DNA of 7,225 bases from Pseudomonadota bacterium (GCA_023433185.1 JAEZEN010000090.1:1-7225); one strand, 5' to 3'. Positions 1-6,819 are shown, numbered from the stretch's first letter. Notes: generated from the sequence alone by a model not told the origin. A program made the numbers and translations.

Positions 1-1
1 G

Positions 2-517
2 GCGCGCACCGGGGTCGCAGCGCGACCGGTGGCGGCCGCGCCGGCGGAACCAACGCTCCGCGTCGACACTTTCGCCGATCTCGTCGCCCTCGCCACGCGC
101 AAGCGCGACCTCAAGATCAAGCACGCCCTCGAGAACGCCGTGCGCGTCGTCCGCTTCGAGGACGGCCACCTCGAACTCGGCTTCACCGAGCACGCCGGCC
201 CCGGTCTCGCCGGCGAGCTGTCCCGGCGCCTCGAGGAATGGACCGGCCGGCGCTGGATGGTGGTCGTCGCCCGCGAGGCCGCGACGCCGACCATCGCCGA
301 GGAGCGCCGGACGGCGCGGGCCCAGATGGTCGACGATGCGCGGAGCCATCCGGTCGTCGCCGCGGTACTGGCCCAGTTTCCGGGTGCCGAGATCGTCGAC
401 GTTCGCGCGTCCGGCGAGGACCCGGCTGCCGAACCGCCCCCGGCCGAGCCGTTCGACGATGCCTTCGACGGCGCGCCACCGATCACCGACGACCCGAACC
501 ACTATGAGGATGACTGA
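2..517 (+). CDS. dnaX: DNA polymerase III subunit gamma/tau, C-terminal part (5' truncated by window edge)
   Basis: This is the end of the clamp-loader subunit gene; tau bridges the polymerase III core and the DnaB helicase at the replication fork in the cytoplasm. The frame is open from base 2, so the GTG at 29 is an internal valine codon and not a start. The roughly 170 visible residues contain the alphaproteobacterial DnaX C-terminal region: a segment beginning [10 protein letters not shown], the helix [13 protein letters not shown], a beta-rich stretch [12 protein letters not shown], and [11 protein letters not shown]. They end in a Pro/Asp/Glu-rich tail ([12 protein letters not shown] ... 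NHYEDD). The ATPase domain and any programmed-frameshift site that would make gamma are upstream of the window. ybaB follows after 2 bp, the classical dnaX-ybaB arrangement, which supports the call. The call rests on recognised family sequence plus context. Confidence 0.9.
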   Translation, partial: ARTGVAARPVAAAPAEPTLRVDTFADLVALATRKRDLKIKHALENAVRVVRFEDGHLELGFTEHAGPGLAGELSRRLEEWTGRRWMVVVAREAATPTIAEERRTARAQMVDDARSHPVVAAVLAQFPGAEIVDVRASGEDPAAEPPPAEPFDDAFDGAPPITDDPNHYEDD

Positions 518-519
518 GC

Positions 520-849
520 ATGGGCATTGGCGACATGATGGGCATGATGAAGCAGGCCAAGCAGCTTCAGGAGAAGATGCAGGCCATGCAGGAAGAGATC
601 GCCGGCATGTCGGTCGAGGGGTCGGCCGGCGGCGGGATGGTCTCGGTCGTGACGAACGGCAAGGGCGACGTCCGCTCGCTCAGGATCGACCCGTCGCTGA
701 TGAAGCCCGAGGAGGTCGAGATCGTCGAGGACCTGATCGTCGCTGCCCTCGCCGACGCCCGCGGCAAGGCCGAGATGGCGGTCGCCGAGAAGATGCAGGC
801 GATGACCGGCGGCCTCGGCCTGCCCGCCGGGATGAAGCTGCCGTTCTAG
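520..849 (+). CDS. ybaB: YbaB/EbfC family nucleoid-associated DNA-binding protein
   Basis: This small protein (109 aa, the normal family length) forms dimers that bind DNA and are thought to affect nucleoid structure and expression. The Met-rich N-terminal helix [20 protein letters not shown] (residues 1-20) continues as a predicted coiled coil to about residue 30. A beta-sheet part follows with [15 protein letters not shown] (about 37-51). A helix [16 protein letters not shown] comes next, and the Gly/Pro tail ends LPAGMKLPF, a typical family ending. The ATG at 520 is preceded by GAGGA (506-510) inside the end of dnaX with 9 bp spacing. The 2-bp gap to dnaX indicates translational coupling in one transcript. 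In most bacteria recR comes next; here it does not. No U-tract terminator follows the gene. Confidence 0.94.
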   Translation: MGIGDMMGMMKQAKQLQEKMQAMQEEIAGMSVEGSAGGGMVSVVTNGKGDVRSLRIDPSLMKPEEVEIVEDLIVAALADARGKAEMAVAEKMQAMTGGLGLPAGMKLPF

Positions 850-899
850 CCGAACGGAACGGTAGCCCGACGCTCGATGGTCCGGTCGTCGTCCTGCGG

Positions 900-913
900 C
901 GCCCGATCGGGCG
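900..913. repeat. 14-bp perfect palindrome CGCCCGATCGGGCG in the ybaB-uvrD spacer
   Basis: CGCCCGA is followed directly by its reverse complement TCGGGCG, 51 bp after the ybaB stop. As RNA it could form only a 5-bp stem with a GATC loop, and no T-tract follows on either strand, so a classical terminator is unlikely. It could be a protein-binding dyad or a chance event in GC-rich DNA. The rest of the 850-1025 spacer shows only the extended -10 site listed separately. Confidence 0.25.
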
Positions 914-986
914 GCCCGGGGGGCTGCGGCCGGCACTCCAAGGCGCCGATCGCCCCTCCCCCTCGCCCCATCGCCGCCCCATCTGT

Positions 987-995
987 TGCTATAGT
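987..995 (+). promoter_or_regulatory. Extended -10 promoter-like element TGCTATAGT upstream of uvrD
   Basis: TGC followed by TATAGT (990-995) fits the extended -10 form TGnTATAAT with one mismatch in the hexamer, and it is one of the few AT-rich spots in the spacer. No TTGACA-like hexamer sits 16-18 bp upstream (the bases there are C-rich), so this would have to be an extended -10 promoter or an activator-dependent one. It predicts a start near 1002 and a leader of about 24 nt containing GAGGA at 1008-1012. It would let the helicase be transcribed apart from dnaX-ybaB. Confidence 0.38.
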
Positions 996-1025
996 GTTCC
1001 CCGATTCGAGGACCCGTAGCCGCCC

Positions 1026-3413
1026 ATGCCCGGACTGCCCTTCCCCCGTGCCGATCTTCCCGGCGACGAACCGCCTGCGCCGAAGCCGGGCGGCATCGCC
1101 GCGCGCGCCATGGGCAGGGGCGCGCCGGCCTATCTCGACAAGCTGAACCCGGAGCAGCGCGCCGCGGTCGAGGCGCTCGACGGCCCGGTGCTGGTGCTCG
1201 CCGGCGCCGGCACCGGCAAGACCCGCGTGCTGACCACCCGGATCGCCCACATTCTCGCCACCGGCCGGGCGCGGCCCTACGAGATCCTCTCCGTCACCTT
1301 CACCAACAAGGCGGCGCGGGAGATGAAGAACCGGGTCGGCGACCTGATCGGCGGCGTGCTCGAAGGCATGGAATGGCTCGGCACGTTCCACTCGATCGGG
1401 GCGCGGATGCTGCGCCGCCATGCCGAACTCGCCGGCCTCAAGTCGGGCTTCTCGATCCTCGACACCGACGACCAGATCCGCCTGATGAAGCAGATCATCC
1501 AGGCCGAGGGGATCGACGACAAGCGCTGGCCGGCACGCCAGCTCGCCAGCCACATCGACGGCTGGAAGAACCGCGGGCTCGGGCCGAAGGACGTGCCCGA
1601 GGGCGACGCCCACGTCTTCGCCGACGGCCGCGGGCGCAAGCTCTACGCGGCCTACCAGGAGCGGCTGCGGACCCTCAACGCCGCCGACTTCGGCGATCTC
1701 GTGCTCGAGCCGCTCAACATCCTCCGCGGCCACCCGGACATCCTCGCCGAATATCACAGGCGCTTCCGCTACATGCTGGTCGACGAGTACCAGGACACCA
1801 ACGTCGCCCAGTATCTCTGGCTGCGGCTGCTCGCGCAGGGGCGAAAGAACATCTGCTGCGTCGGCGACGACGACCAGTCGATCTACGGCTGGCGCGGTGC
1901 CGAGGTCGACAACATCCTCCGCTTCGAGAAGGACTTTCCCGGGGCGACGGTGGTCCGGCTCGAGCGCAACTACCGCTCGACCGCCCACATCCTCGGCGCC
2001 GCCTCCCACCTCATCGCCCACAACGAGGGTCGCCTCGGCAAGACGCTGTTCACCGAGCACGCCGACCCCGATGCGGCCCGCGTCGCGGTCTCCTCCTCGT
2101 GGGACTCGGAGGAGGAGGCGCGCGCCGTCGGCGAGGAGATCGAGCAGCTCCAGCGCCAGGGGCACGCGCTCAACGAGATGGCGATCCTCGTCCGCGCCTC
2201 GTTCCAGATGCGCGCCTTCGAGGACCGCTTCGTCACCCTCGGCCTCAATTATCGCGTCATCGGCGGCCCGCGCTTCTACGAGCGCCAGGAGATCCGCGAC
2301 GCCCTCGCCTATTTCCGGGTCGTCGCCCAGCCCGCCGACGACCTCGCCTTCGAGCGCATCGTCAACCTGCCGCGCCGCGGCATCGGCGACGCGACGCTGA
2401 AGGTGCTCCACGACCGGGCGCGGGCGCGGCGCATCCCCCTGGTCGACGCCGCCGACGACATCGTCGAGACCGACGAGATCGCCGCCCGCACCCGCACGGC
2501 GCTGCGCGACCTGCTCGCTGCCTTCGCCCGCTGGCGGGGGCAGATGGACCATCTCCGCCACACCGAGCTCGCCGAGATCATCCTCGACGAGTCCGGCTAT
2601 ACCGGCATGTGGCAGGCCGACCGCTCGGCGGAGGCGCCGGGCCGGCTCGAGAACCTCAAGGAACTGGTCCGTTCGATGGACGAGTTCGATTCGATGCTCG
2701 GTTTCCTCGAGCACGTCTCCCTCGTCATGGACGCCGATTCGCAGGCTTCGGCCGATGCCGTCAGCATCATGACGCTGCACTCGGCCAAGGGCTTGGAGTT
2801 CGACACCGTGTGCCTCCCCGGCTGGGAGGAGGGCCTGTTTCCCTCGCAGCGCACGCTCGACGAGAGCGGCCGCGCCGGCCTCGAGGAGGAGCGCCGCCTC
2901 GCCTATGTCGGCATCACGCGGGCCCGCAAGCGCGCCCATATCCGTTTCGCCTCGAACCGGCGGATGCACGGCCTGTGGCAGACCTCGATCCCGTCACGCT
3001 TCCTCGACGAACTGCCCGAGGCCCATGTCGCGGTCACCGAGGAGACCTCGACCTATGGCGGCTACGGCATGAATGCCTATGGCGCCAGCCGCTTCGACGG
3101 ACGCGACCCGTTCCAGAACACCTACGCGACGCCGGGCTGGCAGCGGGCGCAGAAGAACCGCGGCGGCATGCGCGAGTCCGCCCAGGGCGGCTACGGCAAT
3201 TTCTCGGGTCCGAAGCCGAGCCAGCGCTACATCGATGGCGAACTGGTCGCCAAGAGCACGGCGGCCGGCTCAGGCTTCGGCAAGGGCGAGCGCGTCTTCC
3301 ACCAGAAGTTCGGCTACGGATCCATCAGGTCGATCGAGGGCAACAAGCTGACCATCGATTTCGAGAAGGCCGGGCAGAAGCGCGTCCTCGATTCGTTCGT
3401 GGAGAGGCATTAG
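1026..3413 (+). CDS. uvrD: ATP-dependent 3'-5' DNA helicase, UvrD/PcrA family (superfamily 1A)
   Basis: This helicase unwinds DNA in nucleotide-excision and mismatch repair and strips RecA or stalled complexes (family knowledge). At 795 aa it is full length, somewhat long for the family. All SF1 motifs are visible. They are the Q motif LNPEQ with Q44; Walker A AGAGTGKT at 59-66 (K65); motif Ia TFTNKAAREMKNR; and motif II VDEYQD at 252-257. They continue with motif III GDDDQSIYGWRGA (280-292), motif IV LERNYRS (312-318), motif V near TLHSAKGLEF (583-592), and motif VI RRLAYVGITRARK (623-635). The C-terminus, from about 750, is a Tudor-like tail GKGERVFHQKFGYGSI ... ending SFVERH, as in PcrA/UvrD, where it contacts RNA polymerase. 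A Gly/Tyr-rich linker (about 678-745) and a Pro-rich N-terminal extension of about 38 residues are extra. GAGGA at 1008-1012 lies 13 bp from ATG 1026, rather far; Met29 is an alternative start. UvrD versus PcrA naming is a matter of convention. Confidence 0.95.
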   Translation: MPGLPFPRADLPGDEPPAPKPGGIAARAMGRGAPAYLDKLNPEQRAAVEALDGPVLVLAGAGTGKTRVLTTRIAHILATGRARPYEILSVTFTNKAAREMKNRVGDLIGGVLEGMEWLGTFHSIGARMLRRHAELAGLKSGFSILDTDDQIRLMKQIIQAEGIDDKRWPARQLASHIDGWKNRGLGPKDVPEGDAHVFADGRGRKLYAAYQERLRTLNAADFGDLVLEPLNILRGHPDILAEYHRRFRYMLVDEYQDTNVAQYLWLRLLAQGRKNICCVGDDDQSIYGWRGAEVDNILRFEKDFPGATVVRLERNYRSTAHILGAASHLIAHNEGRLGKTLFTEHADPDAARVAVSSSWDSEEEARAVGEEIEQLQRQGHALNEMAILVRASFQMRAFEDRFVTLGLNYRVIGGPRFYERQEIRDALAYFRVVAQPADDLAFERIVNLPRRGIGDATLKVLHDRARARRIPLVDAADDIVETDEIAARTRTALRDLLAAFARWRGQMDHLRHTELAEIILDESGYTGMWQADRSAEAPGRLENLKELVRSMDEFDSMLGFLEHVSLVMDADSQASADAVSIMTLHSAKGLEFDTVCLPGWEEGLFPSQRTLDESGRAGLEEERRLAYVGITRARKRAHIRFASNRRMHGLWQTSIPSRFLDELPEAHVAVTEETSTYGGYGMNAYGASRFDGRDPFQNTYATPGWQRAQKNRGGMRESAQGGYGNFSGPKPSQRYIDGELVAKSTAAGSGFGKGERVFHQKFGYGSIRSIEGNKLTIDFEKAGQKRVLDSFVERH

Positions 3414-3415
3414 GG

Positions 3416-3448
3416 CCTCGGCTCAGGCGCCGTAATAGGCGCCCGAGG
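3416..3448. terminator. Hairpin across the convergent uvrD / L,D-transpeptidase stop codons
   Basis: CCTCG (3416-3420) pairs with CGAGG (3444-3448), and GGCGCC (3426-3431) pairs with GGCGCC (3438-3443), leaving a 6-base GTAATA loop and a 5-base bulge (3421-3425) that includes the minus-strand stop. The hairpin starts 3 bp after the uvrD stop and overlaps the last codons of the minus-strand gene. It can form in either transcript, which suits a shared bidirectional terminator where only 9 bp separate the genes. No U-tract follows on either side, so it is either a U-less terminator or a 3'-end-stabilising stem. Confidence 0.42.
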
Positions 3449-4091
3449 GGAGCACGTGGACGCGGCTGCCGATCGGAACCCGACCGTAAAGGTCGATGAT
3501 GTCCTGGTTGAGCAGGCGGACACAGCCCGAGGATACCTGCCGTCCGATGCTCCACGGCTCGTTGGTGCCGTGCAGGCGGTAGAGCGTGTCGCGGCCGTCC
3601 CGGTAAAGGTAGAGGGCGCGCGCGCCGAGCGGATTGTCGAGGCCGCCGGGCAGTCCGCCGGCATAGGGGCCGTAGCGATCCGGCTCGCGGGCGATCATGG
3701 CGCTGGTCGGGGTCCATGAGGGCCAGGCCGCCTTCCGCTGGATCACCGCCTCGCCGACGAAATTGAACGCCTCGGTGCGGCCGACGCCGACGCCATAGCG
3801 GAGCGCCCGCCCGCCCTCGAGGACGAGGTAGAGGTAGCGCGCATTGGGATCGACGATGACGGTGCCCGGAGGCTGATTGCCCGGATACTGCACCTCGCGA
3901 CGCCAGAAGCGGGAATCGACCGTGTTCAGGTCGACCGCCGGCACCGGGAAAGGCTCGCCCGGAACGGCGGCATACATCGCCAGATAGGCGGGATCGATGC
4001 GGGGGCCCTGCATGACGGGCGCCGCAGAGGTGGCGCAGCCGGCCATGAACAGGGGCAGGCCGGCAAGTACCACGCGTCTCGTTACAGGCAT
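3423..4091 (-). CDS. L,D-transpeptidase (YkuD/ErfK family), probable Tat-type lipoprotein
   Basis: YkuD enzymes use a catalytic cysteine in the periplasm to form 3-3 peptidoglycan cross-links or to attach lipoproteins to peptidoglycan. The protein is 222 aa. Residues 1-19 are an export signal: TRRVVL (4-9) resembles a twin-arginine motif, then a hydrophobic core and a lipobox-like MAGC with Cys19. A YkuD domain occupies about 95-215, starting near TVIVDPNARYLYLVL. The active-site block has His174 in LHGTNEP, Ser188-Gly189-Cys190 in SSGCVRL, and Arg192. The start is set at the ATG whose complement is 4089-4091 because the signal peptide begins there; the frame is open up to an ATG at 4163, but those 24 extra residues would bury the signal. 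The ribosome site is weak (GGGA about 9 bases upstream). It lies 108 bp downstream of the DUF2254 gene on the same strand. Which member of the family it is cannot be told. Confidence 0.92.
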   Translation of the reverse strand: MPVTRRVVLAGLPLFMAGCATSAAPVMQGPRIDPAYLAMYAAVPGEPFPVPAVDLNTVDSRFWRREVQYPGNQPPGTVIVDPNARYLYLVLEGGRALRYGVGVGRTEAFNFVGEAVIQRKAAWPSWTPTSAMIAREPDRYGPYAGGLPGGLDNPLGARALYLYRDGRDTLYRLHGTNEPWSIGRQVSSGCVRLLNQDIIDLYGRVPIGSRVHVLPSGAYYGA

Positions 4092-4127
4092 ACTCGATCC
4101 CGAATCACTCGCCACCAGAAGACCGGA

Positions 4128-4139
4128 TGGCGTACGCCA
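4128..4139. repeat. 12-bp perfect palindrome TGGCGTACGCCA upstream of the L,D-transpeptidase gene
   Basis: This dyad lies 37 bp before the transpeptidase start codon, inside the 108-bp gap to the DUF2254 gene. It could be an operator or a small stem (TGGC with a GTAC loop) in a joint transcript. No convincing -35/-10 pair accompanies it, and no U-tract follows. Confidence 0.28.
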
Positions 4140-4199
4140 CGTCCATTGCCGAACCGTTTCCAAGAGTTCACGATCGGGCGAAGGCCGCCGGCCCTCGGT

Positions 4200-5474
4200 T
4201 CACGATTCAGGCACCGCGTAATGACGCGCGAGGTCCCCCGTGAGTTCCCGGAGCCGCGTCCGCTCGTGCTCCATGACCAGGGTTTTCTCGGCGCGCGCCA
4301 GCGCCAGCCCGGCATGGCGGCGCGCGGCGGCCGCGACCTCGGGATCCCCGGTAGCGGCCAGGGACCGCAGCACCTTCTGGAGCCGGACCTGAACCTCCAG
4401 CAGCCCCGCGCCGTCGCGGGCGATGGGCGCGAAGAGGTCGTCGAACATGTCGTCGGCGCGCAGCGCCGGCACCCAGACGCGCGGACAGTCGGTCGAAGCG
4501 TCGTCGTCCTCGCGCCCCGCCCAGCGGCAGAGGATGCGTTCCGCCCGGCCCAGCACGTCGATCGCCGTGCCGGGGTCGTTGACGGCCGGCGACAGCGCGC
4601 AAGAGGCGATCTCGGAGAGCACGCAGAGGCCGAAGCGCGGATCCTGCGTGAAGGAACGCTCGCTGGCCACCGCAAAGGCCGCCCGCACGGCCCGGAGCGC
4701 GTCCTCCCCGAAACCGCCGCTCACATGGGCGACCGGGCGGAGGTGATCGGCGAAGGTGCCGGGCGGCGCATTGACGAAGACATCGCTCCGCGCTGCCTCC
4801 GCCACCCTGGACAGGGCTCCGATGTCCACGTGCTGGACGTATCCCATGCTCTCGCAGAACACGGGCTGCGCGTCCTCCGGCACCGCGGCGGCGTCCTCGA
4901 TTACCCGGCCGCCGAGGCCCGGCCTCCGCATCCGGTCGTCGAGCGCGTCGAGCGCCGCGCGCTCTATCCGGTCCGTTGTCTCGCCGACCCGGCCGAGATG
5001 CGAGAGATAGTCGATCCAGCGCAGCAGGGTGACGACGATCAGGACGATCACCGCCACCGTCGCGAGGAACAGGATGACTCGTCCCTGCTCGCCATAAGCG
5101 CCGGTGCTCAGCGCCACGATGCCGACGAGGCTGAACAGGAACGAGCCGATGAAGGTCCCGAGGGCGTTCTGCGCCGTCGTGTCGTCCATCAGCAGCTTCG
5201 CCGCCCGGGGTGTCACGCTGTTGGTGGCGGCGCTGTAGGCCGAGACCATGGTGGTGAGCGAGAAGGTGGTGACCGCGAGCATGCTCGTGGCGAGAATCTG
5301 GAGGATGTCGTCGATCGAATCCGATCCGATGCTCCTGGCGATGCCTTCGGGCACGAAACGAGCGAGGAACACCCCGGCGAGCGCCACCGCCACCGCGGCG
5401 AGCGAGAAGATGCTCACCCGCACCCACATCTGCCGCGAAAGCTGCCGCAGCACCCATTGCCACTGAGATATCAT
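4200..5474 (-). CDS. DUF2254 family membrane protein of unknown function
   Basis: The predicted inner-membrane protein has 424 aa, the usual size for the DUF2254 family. Four hydrophobic segments are visible at about 20-41, 60-80, 104-124 and 133-151. Family-typical blocks are SVTPRAAKLLMDDTTAQNALG (split here as SVTPRAAKLL at 86-95 and DDTTAQNALG at 97-106), RSFTQDPRFGL at 273-283, and ALSPAVNDPGTA at 293-304. The C-terminal 270 residues are soluble and end in an Ala/Arg/Leu-rich helical region. The start is the ATG whose complement is 5472-5474. It has GAGG a few bases upstream and begins MISQWQWVLRQL, just before the first membrane segment. The open frame reaches 5867, but that extension is antisense to the next gene. 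The function of the family is not known to me. The same-strand transpeptidase gene 108 bp downstream suggests, but does not prove, an envelope role. Confidence 0.91.
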   Translation of the reverse strand: MISQWQWVLRQLSRQMWVRVSIFSLAAVAVALAGVFLARFVPEGIARSIGSDSIDDILQILATSMLAVTTFSLTTMVSAYSAATNSVTPRAAKLLMDDTTAQNALGTFIGSFLFSLVGIVALSTGAYGEQGRVILFLATVAVIVLIVVTLLRWIDYLSHLGRVGETTDRIERAALDALDDRMRRPGLGGRVIEDAAAVPEDAQPVFCESMGYVQHVDIGALSRVAEAARSDVFVNAPPGTFADHLRPVAHVSGGFGEDALRAVRAAFAVASERSFTQDPRFGLCVLSEIASCALSPAVNDPGTAIDVLGRAERILCRWAGREDDDASTDCPRVWVPALRADDMFDDLFAPIARDGAGLLEVQVRLQKVLRSLAATGDPEVAAAARRHAGLALARAEKTLVMEHERTRLRELTGDLARHYAVPES

Positions 5475-5516
5475 CCATCCTCGCGCTGTCTTGGAGCAGG
5501 GCCGTCCCACCATAAC

Positions 5517-5535
5517 GCACGAGGGGCCCTCGGGC
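5517..5535. repeat. Interrupted dyad in the divergent DUF2254 / SDR intergenic region
   Basis: CGAGG (5520-5524), loop GGC, CCTCG (5528-5532) forms a tight stem. It is extended by GC/GC pairs (5517-5518 with 5534-5535) after one A-G mismatch. It sits 43 bp upstream of the DUF2254 start and about 100 bp upstream of the SDR start, where a shared operator could lie. The remainder of the 157-bp divergent spacer shows no convincing -35/-10 pair on either strand. Confidence 0.27.
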
Positions 5536-5631
5536 ATGCGACGGCGTTCCCGACCCGAGAATGTAACGACTTCGCCGCGTTCCGAGCCCGTGATACGTGC
5601 TGCCATCGCGGCGCGAGAGGAAACGGCGGGG

Positions 5632-6600
5632 ATGACGGTGGTGCGGAACGTGCTGGTGACGGGCGCCGGCGGCTTCGTTGGCGGGCACATGGTCGCCGCG
5701 CTCGACGGCGACGCCGTGACGGCGGTGACGCGCCGGCCCGAGCCGCTGCCGCCGGGCGTCTTGGGGGCGGTCGTCCCGTCCATCGACGGCGCGACGGACT
5801 GGGGCGGCACGCTCGACGGGGTCGATGCGGTGGTCCACCTCGCCGGGCTCGCCCACCGCTCCGGCAAGTTCGCGACGGCGAACCTGAGCCTCTACGAGGA
5901 CGTCAACGCGAAGGGGACGATCCGCCTCGCGGAGGCGGCGGCGCGGGCCGGCGTCCGCGACTTCCTCTTCGTGAGCTCGATCCACGTCAACGGCACCGAG
6001 ACCGACGGCCGTCCGCCGTTTCGCGAGACGGACACGCCCGCGCCGTCCGGCCCCTACGGGGCGAGCAAGGCGAAGGCCGAGGCGGGACTGGCCGAGATCG
6101 CCGCGCGGACGGGCATGGCGGTGACGGTGGTTCGCCCGCCGGTGATCCATGGCGCGGGGGCCCGCGGCAATATCGGGCGCCTCGCCGCGGCGCTGCGGCG
6201 CGGCGTCCCGCTCCCGCTCGCAAGCATCCACAACCGCCGCGCCTTTCTCGGCATCGACAACCTTGTCGGCTTCGTCCGCTGGCGGTTGTCGACCCCCAAT
6301 GCATGGTGCGAGACCTTCATCGTCGCCGACGACGCCCAGCCGTCGACGCCGGAATTCGTCGCCCTGCTCGGCGCGGCCATCGGCAGGCGAGCGCGCCTCG
6401 CGCCGTTCCCACCCGCCCTCCTCCGCCGGGTCCTGTCCGCCACGGGCCGCGGCGCCATGGCCGAGGGCCTGCTCTCGTCGCTCGAGGTCGACACGGCGAA
6501 GGCGAAAGCCGCCGGCTGGCGCCCGCGTTTCACGCTGGCCGAGGGGCTCGACAGGGCCTTCGGTGCGGGCCCGGCAGGCGGCAGGGCGACCGGCTGGTAG
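5632..6600 (+). CDS. NAD-dependent epimerase/dehydratase (extended SDR), sugar-nucleotide type, resembling WbpV/WreQ
   Basis: This cytoplasmic enzyme (322 aa, normal length) belongs to the extended short-chain dehydrogenase family that epimerises, dehydrates or reduces nucleotide sugars. The N-terminal Rossmann motif TGAGGFVG is at residues 10-17, followed by HLAGLAH for the NAD-binding loop. The catalytic triad is Ser116 in SSIHVNG, Tyr142 and Lys146 in YGASK. The substrate part contains VVRPPVIHGAGARGN and HNRRAFLGIDNLV. Those two blocks and SSIHVNG resemble the 4-keto-sugar reductases of O-antigen quinovosamine synthesis (WbpV/WreQ type), but substrate cannot be assigned from sequence alone. 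The ATG at 5632 is chosen because the Rossmann strand starts at once and AGGA lies at 5618-5621. The open frame extends up to 5491 without family-like sequence. No other polysaccharide genes are adjacent, which is unusual for this type. Confidence 0.88.
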   Translation: MTVVRNVLVTGAGGFVGGHMVAALDGDAVTAVTRRPEPLPPGVLGAVVPSIDGATDWGGTLDGVDAVVHLAGLAHRSGKFATANLSLYEDVNAKGTIRLAEAAARAGVRDFLFVSSIHVNGTETDGRPPFRETDTPAPSGPYGASKAKAEAGLAEIAARTGMAVTVVRPPVIHGAGARGNIGRLAAALRRGVPLPLASIHNRRAFLGIDNLVGFVRWRLSTPNAWCETFIVADDAQPSTPEFVALLGAAIGRRARLAPFPPALLRRVLSATGRGAMAEGLLSSLEVDTAKAKAAGWRPRFTLAEGLDRAFGAGPAGGRATGW

Positions 6601-6779
6601 GCCGCTTCGGCGTCTCCCGAAACGACCTCGCCGAGCCGGACTGCATCGGCGATATCCGCCCGCCCGTCGAGCACGTTTCGCACGGCTTTGGCGATCCGGG
6701 GCGAAGACGCGATGCGATCGGGCCGGCGATGACGCGGAGGACGCTGTCCGGCGGCGAATCTCGTCGGGGCCCTCGAGGA

Positions 6780-6805
6780 GCCGGCAGCCGCGCAAGGCAG
6801 CCGGC
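6780..6805 (-). terminator. GC-rich hairpin just downstream of tRNA-Leu
   Basis: GCCGGC (6780-6785) pairs with GCCGGC (6800-6805). After one A-A mismatch, GCC (6787-6789) pairs with GGC (6796-6798) around a 6-base loop. On the minus strand it begins 15 bases after the encoded CCA, where a tRNA transcript would be expected to end. No run of U follows, so it is a weak terminator call; it could instead guide 3'-end trimming. The remaining bases of 6601-6779 contain no gene or other site I can support. Confidence 0.38.
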
Positions 6806-6819
6806 GCGACGCAGCGACC

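Noticed and set aside
850..986. Classical terminator after ybaB
   Set aside because: GC-rich inverted repeats exist, but none has a usable loop followed by a T-tract.
846..2969. Long open frame of about 700 codons on the minus strand opposite uvrD
   Set aside because: It is antisense to a helicase with every motif intact. Its translation is low-complexity (Glu/Val/Ala/Arg-rich) with no recognisable domain, as expected of a shadow frame in GC-rich DNA.
4092..4163. Upstream ATG giving a 24-residue longer L,D-transpeptidase
   Set aside because: The export signal with TRRVVL and the lipobox starts at the inner ATG (complement of 4089-4091); the longer form would bury it.
5491..5631. 47-codon N-terminal extension of the SDR enzyme
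   Set aside because: Extended SDR proteins begin just before the Rossmann strand; ATG 5632 gives that and has a ribosome site nearby, while the extension has no family character.
5475..5867. 131-codon N-terminal extension of the DUF2254 protein
   Set aside because: It overlaps the start of the divergent SDR gene in antisense, and without it the protein has the normal family length with a ribosome site at the inner start.
6700..6819. Minus-strand peptide containing EGPDEIRRR, reminiscent of an acyl-CoA dehydrogenase C-terminus
   Set aside because: The match is only a few residues, the flanks do not fit the family, and the frame has no start; chance is the better explanation.
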